A stretch of 64,000 bases of DNA from CAVQBP01 sp964448105 (lineage in GTDB: Bacteria; Bacteroidota; Ignavibacteria; Ignavibacteriales; Ignavibacteriaceae). The stretch's first letter is position 1, and every line of letters starts with the position of its first letter. The DNA is taken from NCBI GenBank assembly GCA_964448105.1, contig CAYUVK010000005.1:1-64000 (forward strand), written 5' to 3'. The notes under the pieces were generated by a model, which made no database searches, had not been told where the DNA came from, and worked only from the letters and a program-made list of their open reading frames with translations. This document shows, piece after piece, positions 8,942 to 16,655 of the stretch. The position numbers were made by a program, and so were the translations under genes.

Positions 8942-9559
8942 ATGCTTAAAGGATTTAATTGGTGTAAACCGTTATTTGTTATGGTAGTTGCACTTTTATT
9001 CTTTTCAACGGCATTTGCACAGCAAAATCAAAATAATAAAATAAAAAAGAATAATGAAGCAAAAAATAGTATTCAGCCCTGGAATAAAGAATTAAGGATT
9101 AGTCCCAAAGCATTTGTAATGCAAACAATAGGATTAAAAGATGTTTCAATTTCTTACAGCCGTCCCGGTGTAAAAGGAAGAAAAATATGGGGAGGTCTTG
9201 TACCGTATGATAAGGTTTGGCGTGCCGGGGCAAATGAAGCTACAAAATTTATTTTTACAAGCGACGTTTTAATTAATGGGAAAAAACTCACTGCAGGTGC
9301 TTACAGCTTCTTTGCTATTCCCACTAAAACCGATTGGACTTTGATTTTTAATAAAGTTGCGGATCAATGGGGTGCTTTTGAATATAACCAGGCGGAAGAC
9401 GCCATGAGATTTACTGTAAAGCCGCAGCAGACAGAATTTACAGAATGGCTTGAATATATTTTTTCAGATATGAAGGTAAATAAAGATGGAAAAAACTCTG
9501 CAGTTGTAAATTTAATCTGGGAAAAGCTAAAAGTACCGTTTACTGTGGAAGTCCAATAA
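8942..9559 (+). CDS. Secreted DUF2911 domain protein
   Basis: This 205-residue protein starts at ATG 8942, six bases after AAGGAG; a TTG six bases earlier overlaps that site and is rejected. A signal peptide ends at FFSTAFAQ. The mature part is a DUF2911 domain, a family common in Bacteroidota, recognised from SISYSRPGVKGRKIWGG, VPYDKVWRAGANEAT and AGAYSFFAIPTKTDW. Its biochemical role is unknown. It stands alone, with convergent transcription from the next gene, and is likely periplasmic. Confidence 0.85.
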   Translation: MLKGFNWCKPLFVMVVALLFFSTAFAQQNQNNKIKKNNEAKNSIQPWNKELRISPKAFVMQTIGLKDVSISYSRPGVKGRKIWGGLVPYDKVWRAGANEATKFIFTSDVLINGKKLTAGAYSFFAIPTKTDWTLIFNKVADQWGAFEYNQAEDAMRFTVKPQQTEFTEWLEYIFSDMKVNKDGKNSAVVNLIWEKLKVPFTVEVQ

Positions 9560-9628
9560 AATAAATTTTTTGGATCTCAGAATAATGATCAACGATTTAA
9601 GATTTTTGATTTGCCTTAACATCTTAAA

Positions 9629-9660
9629 CCTGCCTTTGCCGAAAAGCTTCGGCAGGCAGG
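9629..9660. repeat. REP-like hairpin between convergent genes
   Basis: CCTGCC (9629-9634) pairs with GGCAGG (9655-9660) and an inner GCCGAA pairs with TTCGGC around the AAGC loop region. It is much more GC-rich than its surroundings and resembles palindromic units scattered in related genomes. It lies between the 3' ends of two convergent genes, so it may also stop transcription, but it lacks a clear T-run. Confidence 0.5.
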
Positions 9661-9723
9661 TCAAAATCGTTAATCTATGTTTTACTGACCTTTTAATTCC
9701 TATTTCAAAACCAGAAAATATTT

Positions 9724-11070
9724 TTACCCTCTAATTATCTTTAGCAATTCGTCTGTTTTTTCTTTCATCAATTCAATATTGCCTTTACTTTCAACATTCA
9801 AACGAATTATTGGTTCGGTGTTAGATAGCCTAACATTGAATCTCCATGAATCATAAGCAACGCTTAAGCCATCTATTTTACTTATTTCACCGTCTGAATA
9901 TTTCGATTCGAGTACTTTTAATTTTTCTGCCGGGTTTTCAATTTCGGAATTAATTTCACCGGAACACGGGTAAGCTTTTATCATTTCTTCAACAAGTTCC
10001 GATAATTTTTTATTCTCAACGGACATCAATTGCATAGTTAATAAAAAAGGAATCATGCCGCTGTCCGAATAAGCATTCTCTCGAAAATAATGATGAGCCG
10101 ACATTTCGCCGCCGTAAATGGCATTGACTTTTCTCATTTTCTCTTTAATAAAAGCATGCCCGCTTATTGATTCTACTGCAACTCCCCCGGTATTATTAAC
10201 TATATCTATTGTGTTCCAGACTAAGCGTGGATCATGTACTATCTTTTCTCCTGGATTCTTTTTAAGAATGGATTTAGCTAAAAGTCCGATAATATAATAT
10301 CCTTCAATAAAATTCCCTTTTTCATCAAAAAAGAAGCAGCGGTCAAAATCACCGTCCCAGGCAACTCCTAAATCTGCATTATTTTTTATAACGGCATCTA
10401 TGGTTGGCTGCCGGTTTTGCGTTAATAGTGGATTGGGAACTCCGTTTGGGAAATTCGAATCCGGTTCATTAAAAATTTTTATCATTTTGATAGGCAATTC
10501 TTTTTCAAGTGCGTTTAATGCCAAACCTGCACAGCCGTTCCCAGCATTTACAACAACTTTAAATGGTTTTATCTTATCAGGATCAAAAAATTTCTTTAAA
10601 TGATTTATAAAACCTTCCATGATATTTTTTTTAATAACATTTCCGGGATTCTTAATAATTCCTGGGATTTCATTATTTATTATCATTTTTTCCACTTGAT
10701 TTAAGCCTGAATCATATCCAACCGGTACAGAATCTCTTTTTACAAGCTTCATCCCGTTATATTCCGGCGGATTATGTGAGGCAGTAATCATTATACCGCC
10801 GTCAGCATTAAAGCTTGGCGTAGCATAGTAAATCATTTCCGTGCCGCATAAACCGATATCTATAACATTAACTCCGCTGTCGGTTAATCCTTTTTTAACA
10901 GCATCTGAAATAATCCCGGATGATTTTCTAATATCATATCCGGTAACAATTGTTTTTGCTTTTACAAGATTTGCAAAGACTCTTGCCACTTTATAAGCTA
11001 AATCAGGATTTAAATCAGTTGGTACCTTTCCTCGAATATCATATGCTTTAAAGCTGGTGATTTTATTCAT
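9724..11070 (-). CDS. Phosphomannomutase/phosphoglucomutase
   Basis: This 448-residue enzyme of the alpha-D-phosphohexomutase family interconverts hexose 6- and 1-phosphates to supply sugar nucleotides for cell-surface glycans. All four signature loops are visible: the phosphoserine loop TASHNPPEYNG (Ser98), the metal loop DGDFDRC (Asp239, Asp241, Asp243), the sugar-recognition loop GGEMSAHH (320-327) and the phosphate loop RLSNTEPIIRLN near the C-terminus. The length is normal. AAGGAGA lies just upstream of the start. Sequence alone cannot decide between mannose and glucose preference; GGEMSAHHYF favours the bifunctional PMM/PGM group. It is transcribed alone. Confidence 0.93.
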   Translation of the reverse strand: MNKITSFKAYDIRGKVPTDLNPDLAYKVARVFANLVKAKTIVTGYDIRKSSGIISDAVKKGLTDSGVNVIDIGLCGTEMIYYATPSFNADGGIMITASHNPPEYNGMKLVKRDSVPVGYDSGLNQVEKMIINNEIPGIIKNPGNVIKKNIMEGFINHLKKFFDPDKIKPFKVVVNAGNGCAGLALNALEKELPIKMIKIFNEPDSNFPNGVPNPLLTQNRQPTIDAVIKNNADLGVAWDGDFDRCFFFDEKGNFIEGYYIIGLLAKSILKKNPGEKIVHDPRLVWNTIDIVNNTGGVAVESISGHAFIKEKMRKVNAIYGGEMSAHHYFRENAYSDSGMIPFLLTMQLMSVENKKLSELVEEMIKAYPCSGEINSEIENPAEKLKVLESKYSDGEISKIDGLSVAYDSWRFNVRLSNTEPIIRLNVESKGNIELMKEKTDELLKIIRG

Positions 11071-11377
11071 ATTTCTCCTTTATTAAAATTTTTACCGTAA
11101 AGATTGACTTTCCCGATTAATTAAATTTTGATAATTTTCCAACGTGTAAAATAATAATTTTGGTACAAAAAATTTGTGAAATTCTAATTCAAACCTAAGA
11201 AAAGCCGGATATAAAACTCCATAAGATTGTTATGAGACTTTTTGTAGAGTAAGCATATTATATTTAAGGATTTTTCACTCTTAAAATGTAAAACGAAGTT
11301 TAATTAGTAAAATTGTAGGGGGGTTATTTTTCAATAGACTTTTTTAATATTATGATTTAAGTTAAATAGCTAAATTT
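11071..11377. other. Intergenic region between divergent genes
   Basis: This AT-rich spacer must hold promoters for the phosphohexomutase gene (leftward) and the small zinc-ribbon gene (rightward). I see no clear consensus promoter, hairpin or reading frame in it. Confidence 0.4.
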
Positions 11378-11701
11378 TTGAGGGAGATAAATATCGATAC
11401 AAATGATACTATTAAGTGGCACTTCGCTAAATGCAATAATTCTAAATGCAATGCTATATTTCTAGTAAATCCCGATGAAACACCTGGAGATCTGGGATTT
11501 ATTTGCCCGGATTGCAGCACAAAAACAACTACATCGCACATTGTGCAATGTTCTAGCTGCAAAACTATTTTGAATTTTGTCCGTGCAGCGCCGAACGAAG
11601 AAAAAGTTGTCTTTAATGTTCCTAAATGTTCTCATTGTGTTGGAACAATTGAGGATGAATGGGAGATTGAGCCACTTTATCAACCGGATTCATACATTTA
11701 G
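11378..11701 (+). CDS. Small zinc-ribbon-like protein, unusual start
   Basis: About 107 residues with four cysteine pairs: CNNSKC, CPDC, CSSC and CSHC, the spacing of two zinc knuckles. No signal peptide, so it should be cytoplasmic. Function is not recognised. The start is uncertain: the only classical start in the frame is TTG 11378, because an in-frame TAA lies at 11363. A good ribosome site GAGGGAG (11380-11386) overlaps and follows that TTG, and would suit initiation at ATC 11393 instead. Coding beyond that point is clear from regular codon use and the cysteine pattern. It is transcribed away from the phosphohexomutase gene. Confidence 0.65.
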   Translation: MREINIDTNDTIKWHFAKCNNSKCNAIFLVNPDETPGDLGFICPDCSTKTTTSHIVQCSSCKTILNFVRAAPNEEKVVFNVPKCSHCVGTIEDEWEIEPLYQPDSYI

Positions 11702-11917
11702 TTTTCATTTAGTAATCTGGATAATTGGAATTTCTACCTGTTAATTACACGGGGAAGAGTTTTAGGTTTTATCAGGGCATCAGTATATAGTTTTGTTTCA
11801 ATGATGTAATTTCTATCAATATCAATGCTCACCTAAAAGATTCCGACTTTAATAAATGTTTAAAATGAACTAATATAGCTTTTCTTTTTTAATGCATTCC
11901 GCAATTTGAGGTAATTT

Positions 11918-14116
11918 ATGATTAGTCGTACAAAACGATATTTTTTAACAAATATTTTTCTACTTATTTTATTTTTTGTTGCCGGTTGTTCTTCAACATC
12001 GCAGCTTCAGAGCAATTATAATTCCGATAAACCGGATTACAGCTGGCTGAATCTGGATACTGTTAAAGCCGGAGAATTTGATACTGGCAGAATGTGGACA
12101 TTTGAGTACCCACCTATAAAATATTTCAAAGAAACTTATAACTTTACACCGTCACAAGAATGGCTTAACCACGTACGTCTCTCTGCTCTGCGTTTTGCTA
12201 CATATTGCTCTGCCTCGTTTGTTTCAGGAGATGGTTTAATTATGACTAATGATCATTGTGCGAGAGAAAGTCTGACTGAAGTTGCAAAAGACAGCGAAGA
12301 TTTATCACAAAATGGTTTTTGGGCAAAGACTTTGGACGACGAAAGACCGGTCCCGGGTTTGTTTGTTGATCAGCTTGTATTGATAAAAGATGTAACCGGG
12401 GAAATACAAAATGAAATTGTTCGAGGAAAAACCGATGTTGATAAGGAAATCAATAAAGAAAAAGCTATAATGGAAATTGAAAAACGGGAGAGCGATACAA
12501 CCGGTTTGGAAATTTCTGTAGTTCCGTTATATAATGGTGGAAGATATTCTCTTTATGGCTACAAAAGATATAATGATGTGCGCCTGGTTTTTGCTCCCGA
12601 ATCGGAGCTAGGTTTTTTTGGAGGTGATCCTGATAATTTTACATATCCCCGTTACGATTTGGATTGTTCCTTTTTTAGAGTTTATGATAACGGAAAACCT
12701 TTACAAACCAAGAATTACTTTAAATGGAGTTCGAATGGAGCTTCCGAAGGCGAACCTGTATTTGTAATTGGAAATCCCGGCAAGACAAACCGCCTCAATA
12801 CAGTTTCTCAATTAGAATATTTGCGCGATATTTCATATCCGAGAATGCTGGATTTACTTAATGGTTTAGTTGATGTTTATTCAAAATTAATTATTGAAAA
12901 TCCTGATAGAAAAAATGAATTAACAGACCAATTATTAAAATATACCAATTCACAGAAGGCTTACCAGGGGATGCTTGATGGATTAAGAAATCCTGTACTT
13001 ATGCAGAAGAAAAAAGATTTTGAAGCAAAATTTAAGGATGCTGTTAAATCCGACCCTGAATTGAATGCTCTGTATGGAAATCTGTGGAATGAAATAGAAC
13101 AGAATAGAGTGGATTTAAAGAAAATTTCTGATGAACAATTTGCACTAAACCTAAATCCAATTGAAACTTCGGATTACTTTAATATAGCAGAAGAACTTGT
13201 AGAACTTGCACATCAATTAAAATTACCTGAAGATCAAAGGTATTATTATTATAAAGGGAATGAATTGGATACAACAATCGACGAAATTTTCCCCGAAGAT
13301 TTTGATACCCTCCAAAATAAACAAATGCTTAAAGAACAATTGGATCTTATGGTTAAGTATTTGGGACATGATAATGTTTTTGTTAAAGATCTTGTGGATG
13401 ATAAAACTGTAAATGAAGCTGTTGAGAACCTGCTTAATAAATCTTTCTTAACAAGTGAAGAAAAGATAAAGGAACTAGTGAATAAAGGTCCTGACGCAAT
13501 ATTAAATTCAGGTGATCCCTTTATTAATTTTATAGTAAAATCTGAAAAGAGAAGAAAAAAACTTTCACAGGATGCCAGTCAGCTGGAAGCACAAAATGAT
13601 TGGCTTTCCGAGGAATTGGGTAAAGCTTTGTATGCTGTTTACGGAACTTCAATTCCGCCCGATGCTACTTTTACACTTCGTATTTCCGACGGCATCGTGG
13701 AAGGTTTTCCATATAACGGAACCGTTGCGCCGCCCATTACTACTTTTTATGGTTTGTATAACAGGTATTATTCATTCGGGAAAAAAGCTCCATGGAGTTT
13801 GCCTGAAAAATGGCAAAACCCTCCGGAAGATTTTAATCTTTCAACTCCATTTAATTTTGTTGCAACAAATGATATTATCGGCGGAAACTCGGGGAGCCCT
13901 GTAATAAATGAAAAAGGTGAAATTGTAGGTCTTGCATTTGACGGTAATATTCAAAGCTTACCGGGAAGTTTTATATTCTCAACAGAAGAAAACAGGATGG
14001 TTGCAGTGCATTCGGAAGGAATAATTGAAGCACTAAAAGATATATACAAAGCAAAACGACTTGTTGATGAATTGACAAACGGAAAGATTAAAACTGAAAA
14101 TGTAACTGTTAAATGA
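11918..14116 (+). CDS. S46 family dipeptidyl peptidase (DPP7-like), lipoprotein
   Basis: This 732-residue exo-peptidase should release dipeptides from the N-terminus of peptides at the cell surface or in the periplasm. A lipoprotein signal ends FFVAGCSS. The chymotrypsin-like catalytic parts are clear: His113 in LIMTNDHCARESL and Ser658 in GGNSGSPVINEKGEIVG. Eighteen residues after the catalytic Ser is Gly676 (AFDGN); in the family an Arg here goes with acidic-residue preference (DPP11) and a Gly with hydrophobic preference (DPP7), so I infer a DPP7-like specificity. The length is normal for S46. It is a single gene, convergent with the following small gene, and fits an organism living on protein breakdown products. 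Confidence 0.92.
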   Translation: MISRTKRYFLTNIFLLILFFVAGCSSTSQLQSNYNSDKPDYSWLNLDTVKAGEFDTGRMWTFEYPPIKYFKETYNFTPSQEWLNHVRLSALRFATYCSASFVSGDGLIMTNDHCARESLTEVAKDSEDLSQNGFWAKTLDDERPVPGLFVDQLVLIKDVTGEIQNEIVRGKTDVDKEINKEKAIMEIEKRESDTTGLEISVVPLYNGGRYSLYGYKRYNDVRLVFAPESELGFFGGDPDNFTYPRYDLDCSFFRVYDNGKPLQTKNYFKWSSNGASEGEPVFVIGNPGKTNRLNTVSQLEYLRDISYPRMLDLLNGLVDVYSKLIIENPDRKNELTDQLLKYTNSQKAYQGMLDGLRNPVLMQKKKDFEAKFKDAVKSDPELNALYGNLWNEIEQNRVDLKKISDEQFALNLNPIETSDYFNIAEELVELAHQLKLPEDQRYYYYKGNELDTTIDEIFPEDFDTLQNKQMLKEQLDLMVKYLGHDNVFVKDLVDDKTVNEAVENLLNKSFLTSEEKIKELVNKGPDAILNSGDPFINFIVKSEKRRKKLSQDASQLEAQNDWLSEELGKALYAVYGTSIPPDATFTLRISDGIVEGFPYNGTVAPPITTFYGLYNRYYSFGKKAPWSLPEKWQNPPEDFNLSTPFNFVATNDIIGGNSGSPVINEKGEIVGLAFDGNIQSLPGSFIFSTEENRMVAVHSEGIIEALKDIYKAKRLVDELTNGKIKTENVTVK

Positions 14117-14122
14117 TGCGAA

Positions 14123-14175
14123 GGTCAAAATTCAAAAGTAAAAAGTTTTTGACTTTTGACCTTTTACTTTTGACT
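14123..14175. repeat. TTTTGAC-type inverted repeat at convergent gene ends
   Basis: GGTCAAAA (14123-14130) pairs with TTTTGACC (14154-14161), and TCAAAAGTAAAAAG (14132-14145) pairs with CTTTTACTTTTGA (14161-14173) with one bulge. The units are built from the short words TTTTGAC and TTTTAC. A related string occurs at 23701-23720. It fills the whole gap between two convergent genes and could act as a two-way terminator. Confidence 0.5.
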
Positions 14176-14739
14176 TTAAAAAAAGTATTGCCCTTGTAAA
14201 TGAATTGATAAATAATCTGCAAGGGTATTATTAAAAGTAAGTCCGTATTCTAAGCCAACACCTAATTTTACATTAAGATTTGTATATTTATTTAGATCAG
14301 TACCGCCGGTTAAAGAGAAAACTGTTCCGAAATCATCAACACTGGTATTGCTAAACATTCTGTCATTAATATAGAGAAGACCAAAACCCTCTTCGAAAAA
14401 AAGATTATCTGCTAAATCTTGAACAGCAATGCCTTTTATGGTTACACCTTTTATAAATGGAAAATATCCGCTTCTTGTTCCCAAATAATAATTTATATCT
14501 CTGTCATAAAAGAAGCTGAATCTTAGAAATAAAGCATCACTGAAAATGGTTTTCATTTGCAGGAATACCGAGGTATTTAAACTTGTCTGGTTAGGAGAAT
14601 TTCCGCTTATATAGCCGCCTCCAATATATGCACCGATGCTGAAGTCACTCTGGCTTTTTATATTTGAAGCTATTAGAAAAACAAACAACAAAAAAATGAT
14701 TGCCTTTACTGATAAATTAGAAATTTTGATATATTTCAT
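14176..14739 (-). CDS. Small secreted beta-rich protein, outer-membrane-like
   Basis: A 187-residue protein with a signal peptide (hydrophobic core FLLFVFLIASNIKSQ). The rest consists of alternating strands rich in aromatic residues and glycine (FSIGAYIGGGYISG, FLRFSFFYDRD, LGVGLEYGLTF), ending in a terminal aromatic pair YFF. That pattern suits an 8-stranded outer-membrane beta-barrel (OmpW/OmpA-like fold), although no family motif is recognised. No clear ribosome site precedes the start. It is divergent from the nuclease gene. Confidence 0.65.
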   Translation of the reverse strand: MKYIKISNLSVKAIIFLLFVFLIASNIKSQSDFSIGAYIGGGYISGNSPNQTSLNTSVFLQMKTIFSDALFLRFSFFYDRDINYYLGTRSGYFPFIKGVTIKGIAVQDLADNLFFEEGFGLLYINDRMFSNTSVDDFGTVFSLTGGTDLNKYTNLNVKLGVGLEYGLTFNNTLADYLSIHLQGQYFF

Positions 14740-14806
14740 TTTAGTTTATTTTTTATCAAAGCCAAAGTTAAAACTAATTCATTTATAATAAAAGTGAGTG
14801 GTGGAA

Positions 14807-15163
14807 ATGAAGCATATACTTTACAATTATGTTGCAAAGGTTGTTGATGTATACGACGGTGATACCATAACAGTAGACATTGATTTAGGTTTACATACAT
14901 GGATTAGAGGTGAAAAAATAAGATTTAACAGGATAAACGCTCCTGAATTGCGCGGTGCCGAGAAACCAAAAGGATTGGTTGCAAGAGATTATTTAAGAAA
15001 TCTGATTCTTAATAAAGAAATTATAATTGAAACAATAAAAGATACAAAAGGAAAATATGGAAGATACCTCGGGGAAGTCTGGTTGAAGTTTAATGATGCT
15101 GATTACTTAAATGTTAATGACGATATGGTAAATAATGGATTTGCTGTATATCATGAATATTAA
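14807..15163 (+). CDS. Staphylococcal-nuclease-like (thermonuclease) protein
   Basis: The 118-residue SNase fold is clear: VVDVYDGDTITVDIDLG carries the calcium-binding aspartates, RFNRINAPELRG corresponds to the Arg35-to-Glu43 loop of the staphylococcal enzyme, and KYGRYLGEVW carries the Arg87 equivalent. The aspartate that usually precedes the Thr/Ala-Pro-Glu step (DTPE or DAPE) is Asn here (NAPE). There is no signal peptide, so action inside the cell or a non-classical location is expected. I prefer ATG 14807 to a GTG nine bases earlier because the alignment begins there, though the upstream ribosome site is poor. GldC follows after 42 bases. Confidence 0.82.
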   Translation: MKHILYNYVAKVVDVYDGDTITVDIDLGLHTWIRGEKIRFNRINAPELRGAEKPKGLVARDYLRNLILNKEIIIETIKDTKGKYGRYLGEVWLKFNDADYLNVNDDMVNNGFAVYHEY

Positions 15164-15205
15164 GATTAATAGTTATATGATTATTTAAATTAAAAGGAAG
15201 TTTAA

Positions 15206-15550
15206 ATGCATAAAAAATCGGAAATAAAATTTACAGTAACGCTCGATGAAAAAAAGGTGCCTGAAAAAATTGAATGGGAAGCAACCGATTCAGGTTTTGA
15301 TGGAAAGAAAGAATGCAGTTCAATAATGCTTTCGCTCTGGGACAAAGAAGAGAAAGCAACTCTAGGTATAGATCTCTGGACGAAAGAAATGATAGTTGAT
15401 GATATGAATATACATTTTCACCAGGTTTTTAATAAACTTGCCGATACTTATGAAAGATCAACAAAAAACAAAAAAATTGCAGATATGATAAAGAACTTCA
15501 GTGCAGATTTTGCAGAAAAAACAGAGATCATTAAAAAAGTTAAAAAGTAA
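15206..15550 (+). CDS. Gliding motility protein GldC
   Basis: This 114-residue protein has no signal peptide and no cysteine motif. It is recognised from KSEIKFTVTLDEKKVPEKI, WEATDSG and ATLGIDLWTKEM, the characteristic pattern of GldC, a small protein associated with gliding motility and T9SS function in Bacteroidota. GGAAG lies eight bases before ATG 15206. Its partner gldB is not adjacent and not in the window. With the T9SS sorting domain at 5.3-5.6 kb it supports a working T9SS in this organism. Its exact mechanism is not established. Confidence 0.88.
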   Translation: MHKKSEIKFTVTLDEKKVPEKIEWEATDSGFDGKKECSSIMLSLWDKEEKATLGIDLWTKEMIVDDMNIHFHQVFNKLADTYERSTKNKKIADMIKNFSADFAEKTEIIKKVKK

Positions 15551-15580
15551 TGATTACCCGGTATTTATTTCAATTGTAGT

Positions 15581-16591
15581 CTATTCTTCTTCAGTTTTGA
15601 ATTTGAAGATTTTCAGCAGATAAAATAAAGAAGGAAAAATTATAAAGGATCCGATAATTAATGCCCAGCCTAAATAATTTAAAGTTACATCCGGGGCAGC
15701 CGAGTTAAATAGAGTGAGATTTGCTCCGTCTTTTATTTTTACAATAGTTGGAAAATATATTGCATAAAATCCCCCTAAAATAAAAAGAAGCTGAGCTCCT
15801 GCAATTACTCTTGAAAACCAGATTAATCCCTTCCCTAAAGTAATCCATAAAACAGGCAATACAAGTGTTGCTATAATTATTAAAGTAATGCTGACAGGAT
15901 GGGAAAAAAATTGAACAACAAGATCAGCCTTTTCTATAAAAGAAGCGATAAAAACAATTCCGCCGCTAATAACCATTGCAATAGTAGTATGCTTGGCTTT
16001 TATAATAAATTCTTTTCTAATAGATTCTTCAGTCGAATCACCAATTAAATAGACTGAAGCTATAAATGAAAAAAGAGTACAAAGAAAAATTCCCACGGAG
16101 ATAGAAAAAATATTTAACCAGGGAGTAATGTATCCTTCAATGAAATTTCCCGGTTTAGCGGTTATCTTTCCTGAAATCAATGCCCCGATTATCAGACCGA
16201 AAAAGAATGTTACAATTAAACTTGAATATGCAAAAATTCTTGAATACACTTTCTGTGAATCATCTTTTATTGCATCATAATGCCTGAAAGTAAAAGCAGT
16301 TCCCCGGAGGACAATTCCTATCAATAACAGAATTAAAGGAATATATAATGAAATTGAAACCTGTGTATAAATTGCCGGAAAAGCATTAAATAGAATTACA
16401 ACAGTGATAATGAGCCACATATGGTTTGCTTCCCATATTGGAGCCATCGATTCCGAAACAAGGTTTTTTGTCCGTTCTTTACTTGCGCCTCTTGCAGTTA
16501 ATTCTACAATTCCAGCACCAAAATCTGCACCGCCTAAAAGGCAATATAAATAAACAGATACAAGTAAAAAGAAAATTACAACGTACAGCAT
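15581..16591 (-). CDS. Cytochrome bd quinol oxidase subunit II
   Basis: This 336-residue integral membrane subunit partners CydA in the bd-type oxidase, which reduces oxygen with quinol electrons at high affinity. Family marks are the N-terminal GGADFGAGIVEL segment, WEANHMWLI and the helix with FRHYD, with about eight or nine membrane helices over the usual length. It lies 64 bases downstream of cydA on the same strand; the gap contains a CTTGAA-type repeat. No cydX-like small frame and no cydCD genes are seen here. Confidence 0.95.
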   Translation of the reverse strand: MLYVVIFFLLVSVYLYCLLGGADFGAGIVELTARGASKERTKNLVSESMAPIWEANHMWLIITVVILFNAFPAIYTQVSISLYIPLILLLIGIVLRGTAFTFRHYDAIKDDSQKVYSRIFAYSSLIVTFFFGLIIGALISGKITAKPGNFIEGYITPWLNIFSISVGIFLCTLFSFIASVYLIGDSTEESIRKEFIIKAKHTTIAMVISGGIVFIASFIEKADLVVQFFSHPVSITLIIIATLVLPVLWITLGKGLIWFSRVIAGAQLLFILGGFYAIYFPTIVKIKDGANLTLFNSAAPDVTLNYLGWALIIGSFIIFPSLFYLLKIFKFKTEEE

Positions 16592-16623
16592 TTTTCTAAA
16601 TTTTTTGTATTGAACATTTTAAA

Positions 16624-16652
16624 TCTTGAACTTACACTTGAACTTGAACTTC
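16624..16652. repeat. CTTGAA-type short-period repeat, copy 1
   Basis: Between cydA and cydB the word CTTGAA, followed by CTTACA and CTTGAACTTGAACTT, gives a six-base periodic stretch. The same words recur at 30038-30066 and, as a full inverted repeat, at 54550-54607. Its position within a likely operon argues against it being an obligatory terminator. Confidence 0.5.
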
Positions 16653-16655
16653 TAA

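Noticed and set aside
13572..13904. Plus-strand frame of 110 codons inside the S46 peptidase gene
   Set aside because: It lies in another frame of a well-supported gene, covering the catalytic serine region, and its composition is not protein-like.
16592..16655. A cydX-like small subunit gene between cydA and cydB or next to them
   Set aside because: The gap holds only a CTTGAA-type repeat and no short membrane frame.
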